From NCBI GenBank assembly GCA_051881315.1, contig JBJEPQ010000079.1, positions 1 through 20,346 on the forward strand: a DNA stretch of 20,346 bases. Direction: 5' to 3'. Of the stretch, positions 19,064 to 20,346 are shown in pieces. Origin of the DNA: CAG-488 sp051881315 (lineage in GTDB: Bacteria; Bacillota; Clostridia; Oscillospirales; Acutalibacteraceae). Under the pieces are notes generated by a model. The model saw only the letters and a program-made list of their open reading frames with translations, was not told the origin of the DNA and did not search any database. The position numbers and the translations under genes are program-made. Every line of letters starts with the position of its first letter. Positions within the stretch are counted from its first letter, which is position 1.

Positions 19064-19411
19064 TTACTTCTGATTTGCTTTTGCGGTGTTTAGGGAAGCG
19101 ATAAGAAGCTTTTTCACCTCGATACACATATCAAGAGCTTTTCTGTCGTCATAGTAACCGCTTTCAATTAACAGTTCAAGCCAATATTCACTTTCACTGC
19201 ACTCTTTCAGAGCAATCTGAAGCTTTGCTATAAAATCAGCCTTGCCGTGACCGTAGAAAGCTTCACGTATATTTGCTCCAACACTTGTGCCACTGCGAAT
19301 CAGTTGATTTGTCAGGACAGTTTCCTTTTTGTTTTGCTTGATTATGTTACAAACTTTGATTATTTCAAGCGCAAATTCTTTTGACTTATCAATCAGAGGA
19401 CTGCTTTTCAT
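19064..19411 (-). CDS. Four-helix-bundle protein of the S23 (23S rRNA intervening-sequence) family
   Basis: The 115-residue product contains QLIRSGTSVGANIREAFYG then GKADFIAKLQIALKECSESE and YWLELLIESGYY. This is the S23/IVS four-helix-bundle family, whose members were first seen inside intervening sequences of 23S rRNA genes but are now mostly found elsewhere. They are related to the Avd accessory proteins of diversity-generating retroelements. No reverse transcriptase or template/variable repeat occurs here, so a retroelement is not supported. The length is normal and the gene looks intact. Its ribosome site is weak (AAGGGA about 12 nt before the ATG). Upstream lie palindromes, a 65-bp repeat pair and a stub of a second copy of this gene. 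Function is unknown; RNA or nucleic-acid binding is inference. Confidence 0.88.
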   Translation of the reverse strand: MKSSPLIDKSKEFALEIIKVCNIIKQNKKETVLTNQLIRSGTSVGANIREAFYGHGKADFIAKLQIALKECSESEYWLELLIESGYYDDRKALDMCIEVKKLLIASLNTAKANQK

Positions 19412-19493
19412 AAAAATTCATTCCCTTTTACGTCTCATTTTAGAACCAAACATTAGTCAGCAAACAGTTCGACAAATACTAAGTCGGTTTTAC

Positions 19494-19559
19494 ACCTCAT
19501 CCGCCTCGTTCCTCGGCACCTTCTCCTCAAGGAGAAGGCAAATAAAGGACCGATGAGGT
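19494..19559. repeat. REP-like palindromic element 1
   Basis: Outer arms ACCTCATC (19494-19501) and GATGAGGT (19552-19559) enclose a perfect inner hairpin, CCTTCTCC (19519-19526) and GGAGAAGG (19531-19538). The nested palindrome has no T tract and lies upstream of the S23 gene. It looks like an interspersed palindromic repeat rather than a terminator. Confidence 0.65.
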
Positions 19560-19590
19560 TAAGAATTTGTTCATGCAAATTCAAATTTAT

Positions 19591-19644
19591 CGGGACGATT
19601 ATATCATACCTGATATAAAAATACAATCGGGTGCAGGTGTCCCG
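19591..19644. repeat. REP-like palindromic element 2
   Basis: CGGGAC (19591-19596) pairs with GTCCCG (19639-19644), CGATT with AATCG inside it, and a perfect TTATATCA/TGATATAA hairpin (19599-19618) lies within. The architecture is nested like that of element 1, but the sequence is different. Confidence 0.55.
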
Positions 19645-19652
19645 CTAACACC

Positions 19653-19717
19653 TATTCACTATTCCCTCTTACTTCTTACTTACCAAAAATCGACCAATAG
19701 GATAAGTGAAAAGTGAA
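19653..19717. repeat. 65-bp TTCACT-rich repeat, copy 1
   Basis: This segment is identical at 64 of 65 positions to 19889-19953. It is itself partly palindromic: ACCTATTCACT at 19650-19660 pairs with AGTGAATAGGT near 19719-19729. A further stretch beyond it (AGAAGTAATCGGCAAACTT) resembles the sequence beyond copy 2. Confidence 0.9.
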
Positions 19718-19833
19718 GAGTGAATAGGTAGAAGTAATCGGCAAACTTAGAGAATACAATTCTTGATAAATAATAAATATTGCGATTAAAAGATAAGCGG
19801 TTATATAATTTTCAATTTATAAAATGTAAATGC

Positions 19834-19866
19834 CTACATCTTGTCAATAAACCGACTGCTTTTCAT
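19834..19866 (-). pseudogene. Eleven-codon stub of a second S23 gene
   Basis: The minus-strand frame ATG at 19866 reads MKSSRFIDKM and then stops; the intact gene starts MKSSPLIDKSKEF. The DNA just upstream of both ATGs is also alike. The stub lies 22 nt from repeat copy 2. It appears to be the remaining 5' end of a decayed paralogue. Confidence 0.6.
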
Positions 19867-19888
19867 AAAGCTTCATTTCTTTTTCACT

Positions 19889-19953
19889 TATTCACTATTC
19901 CCTCTTACTTCTTACTTTCCAAAAATCGACCAATAGGATAAGTGAAAAGTGAA
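19889..19953. repeat. 65-bp TTCACT-rich repeat, copy 2
   Basis: Copy 2 differs from copy 1 at a single base (T at 19918, A at 19682) and has an extra AGTGAA unit at its end. Its downstream sequence runs into the terminator of tRNA-Cys. Apart from these repeats and the stub, 19730-19833 is AT-rich with nothing recognised. Confidence 0.9.
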
Positions 19954-19980
19954 AAGTGAAGAGTGAAGAGGTAAGAAGTA

Positions 19981-20014
19981 AAATCGACAAACTTCTGACG
20001 AAGCTTGTCGATTT
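19981..20014 (-). terminator. Terminator of the tRNA-Gly/tRNA-Cys unit
   Basis: Positions 19981-19995 and 20000-20014 form a 15-bp stem with one G-U and a TGAC loop, just after the tRNA-Cys CCA end. On the minus strand a short T tract follows. Confidence 0.75.
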
Positions 20015-20015
20015 T

Positions 20016-20090
20016 TGGAGGCGCCACCCAGATTTGAACTGGGGAATCGGAGTTTTGCAGACTCGTGCCTTACCACTTGGCTATGGCGCC
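20016..20090 (-). tRNA. tRNA-Cys (GCA)
   Basis: The minus strand folds as a complete tRNA: acceptor GGCGCCA/TGGCGCC, anticodon stem GAGT/ACTC with loop CTGCAAA (anticodon GCA, complement at 20056-20058) and T arm CCCAG-TTCAAAT-CTGGG. The discriminator is U, normal for cysteine, and an encoded CCA lies at 20016-20018. Confidence 0.95.
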
Positions 20091-20132
20091 GAATATAAAT
20101 GTGAGCCGAAACTCACTATGTAAAAAGCCGTG

Positions 20133-20171
20133 AGGCTTGATAACCTTAATTGGAGCGGATGACGGGGCTCG
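20133..20171. repeat. 39-bp direct repeat, copy 1, containing a tRNA-Gly 3' stub
   Basis: This is a perfect copy of 20275-20313. Positions 20151-20171 correspond to the last 21 nt of tRNA-Gly including CCA. The remaining 18 nt are the sequence downstream of that gene. The tRNA is not continued on the other side. Confidence 0.95.
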
Positions 20172-20270
20172 CTCGGCTGCGCTGTCCGCTTGCCGACACG
20201 CCCACGGTCTTTTAAACAGTCCACCGGACTGTTTAAATTCGCCTGACGGCGAACCGACCTTTTCGAGCCC
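20165..20270. mobile_element. Multi-branched palindromic element inserted at tRNA-Gly
   Basis: The ends are perfect inverted repeats, GGGCTCG (20165-20171) and CGAGCCC (20264-20270). Inside are CGGC/GCCG (20174-20177 and 20192-20195), GGTC/GACC (20206-20209 and 20256-20259), a perfect 12-bp hairpin TTTAAACAGTCC with loop ACC (20211-20237), and TTCGCC/GGCGAA (20238-20253). The left end coincides with the tRNA T-arm. It has no coding capacity. Classification as a small non-autonomous mobile element is inference. Confidence 0.5.
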
Positions 20271-20274
20271 TTGC

Positions 20275-20313
20275 AGGCTTGATAACCTTAATTGGAGCGG
20301 ATGACGGGGCTCG
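20275..20313. repeat. 39-bp direct repeat, copy 2, at the real tRNA-Gly 3' end
   Basis: This copy is identical to 20133-20171 and 142 bp away from it. It comprises 18 nt of downstream flank and the last 21 nt of the tRNA-Gly gene, which continues beyond it. Confidence 0.95.
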
Positions 20314-20346
20314 AACCCGCTACCTCCACCTTGGCAAGGTGGCGCT
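20293..20346 (-). tRNA. tRNA-Gly (GCC), 5' end outside the window
   Basis: The minus strand shows the anticodon arm CACCT-TGCCAAG-GTGG (anticodon GCC), the T arm GCGGG-TTCGAGC-CCCGT, the acceptor strand CATCCGC, discriminator U and an encoded CCA at 20293-20295. The acceptor 5' strand and most of the D arm lie beyond position 20346. Confidence 0.9.

Noticed and set aside
19041..19127. Longer start for the alpha/beta hydrolase
   Set aside because: It overlaps the S23 gene end, adds a non-homologous basic stretch and lacks a ribosome site; ATG 19040 has AAGGAG at good spacing.
19064..19411. Avd accessory protein of a diversity-generating retroelement
   Set aside because: The fold is related, but no reverse transcriptase, template repeat or variable repeat is in the window.
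19653..19953. CRISPR array or tandem-repeat locus
   Set aside because: Only two copies of a 65-bp repeat, separated by 171 bp that includes a gene stub; no regular spacers and no cas genes.

Overview
The window looks like chromosomal DNA of an anaerobic member of the Clostridia, probably Oscillospiraceae/Ruminococcaceae. The evidence is the RpoB and RpoC sequence style, a Clostridia-type orotate-phosphoribosyltransferase-like protein, an iron-sulfur L-serine dehydratase, a TnpV protein, moderate GC with AT-rich intergenic regions, and strong AGGAGG-type ribosome binding sites. The species cannot be named from this sequence alone.

Region 1 (1-3540) is a scrapyard of mobile DNA. It holds the N-terminal 380 residues of an AAA/DUF4143 ATPase, a tnpV gene whose ribosome binding site lies in a 15-bp hairpin, a two-HTH excisionase-like protein, and the 3' half of a tRNA-Ser(CGA) starting in the anticodon loop (a former attachment site). 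Next come a frameshifted C-terminal fragment of a tyrosine integrase and a fragment of a VirB4/TraE conjugation ATPase. This is best read as one or two decayed integrative conjugative elements.

Region 2 (3778-6660) is a divergent pair: a LysR-type regulator and a sodium-dependent NSS-family transporter. Two perfect dyads lie in the shared intergenic region. The pair is followed by a C-terminal remnant of a CpaF/VirB11-like ATPase whose edge carries a 26/30 match to the tRNA-Ser attachment core, so regulator and transporter may be cargo of the decayed element.

Region 3 (6679-16144) is housekeeping, all on the minus strand: rpoB, rpoC with its own terminator, a separately promoted single-chain L-serine dehydratase, and a PyrE-like phosphoribosyltransferase. 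rpoBC is driven by a consensus promoter directly in front of rpoB and is not joined to rplJ/rplL.

Region 4 (16398-19411) holds a divergent GPH-family sugar symporter, a bidirectional terminator, and a minus-strand pair encoding a four-helix-bundle (S23) protein and an alpha/beta hydrolase.

Region 5 (19412-20346) is dense in repeats: two REP-like palindromes, two copies of a 65-bp TTCACT-rich repeat, an 11-codon stub of a second S23 gene, tRNA-Cys(GCA) with terminator, and a partial tRNA-Gly(GCC). The tRNA-Gly 3' end is duplicated around a 106-nt multi-branched palindromic element. No CRISPR array, rRNA or recognised riboswitch was seen. The items that look least like standard annotation are the tRNA-Gly palindromic element, the S23-linked repeats, and the tRNA-Ser-derived repeats framing the 3.7-kb regulator/transporter segment; none amounts to a clearly new system on sequence evidence alone.
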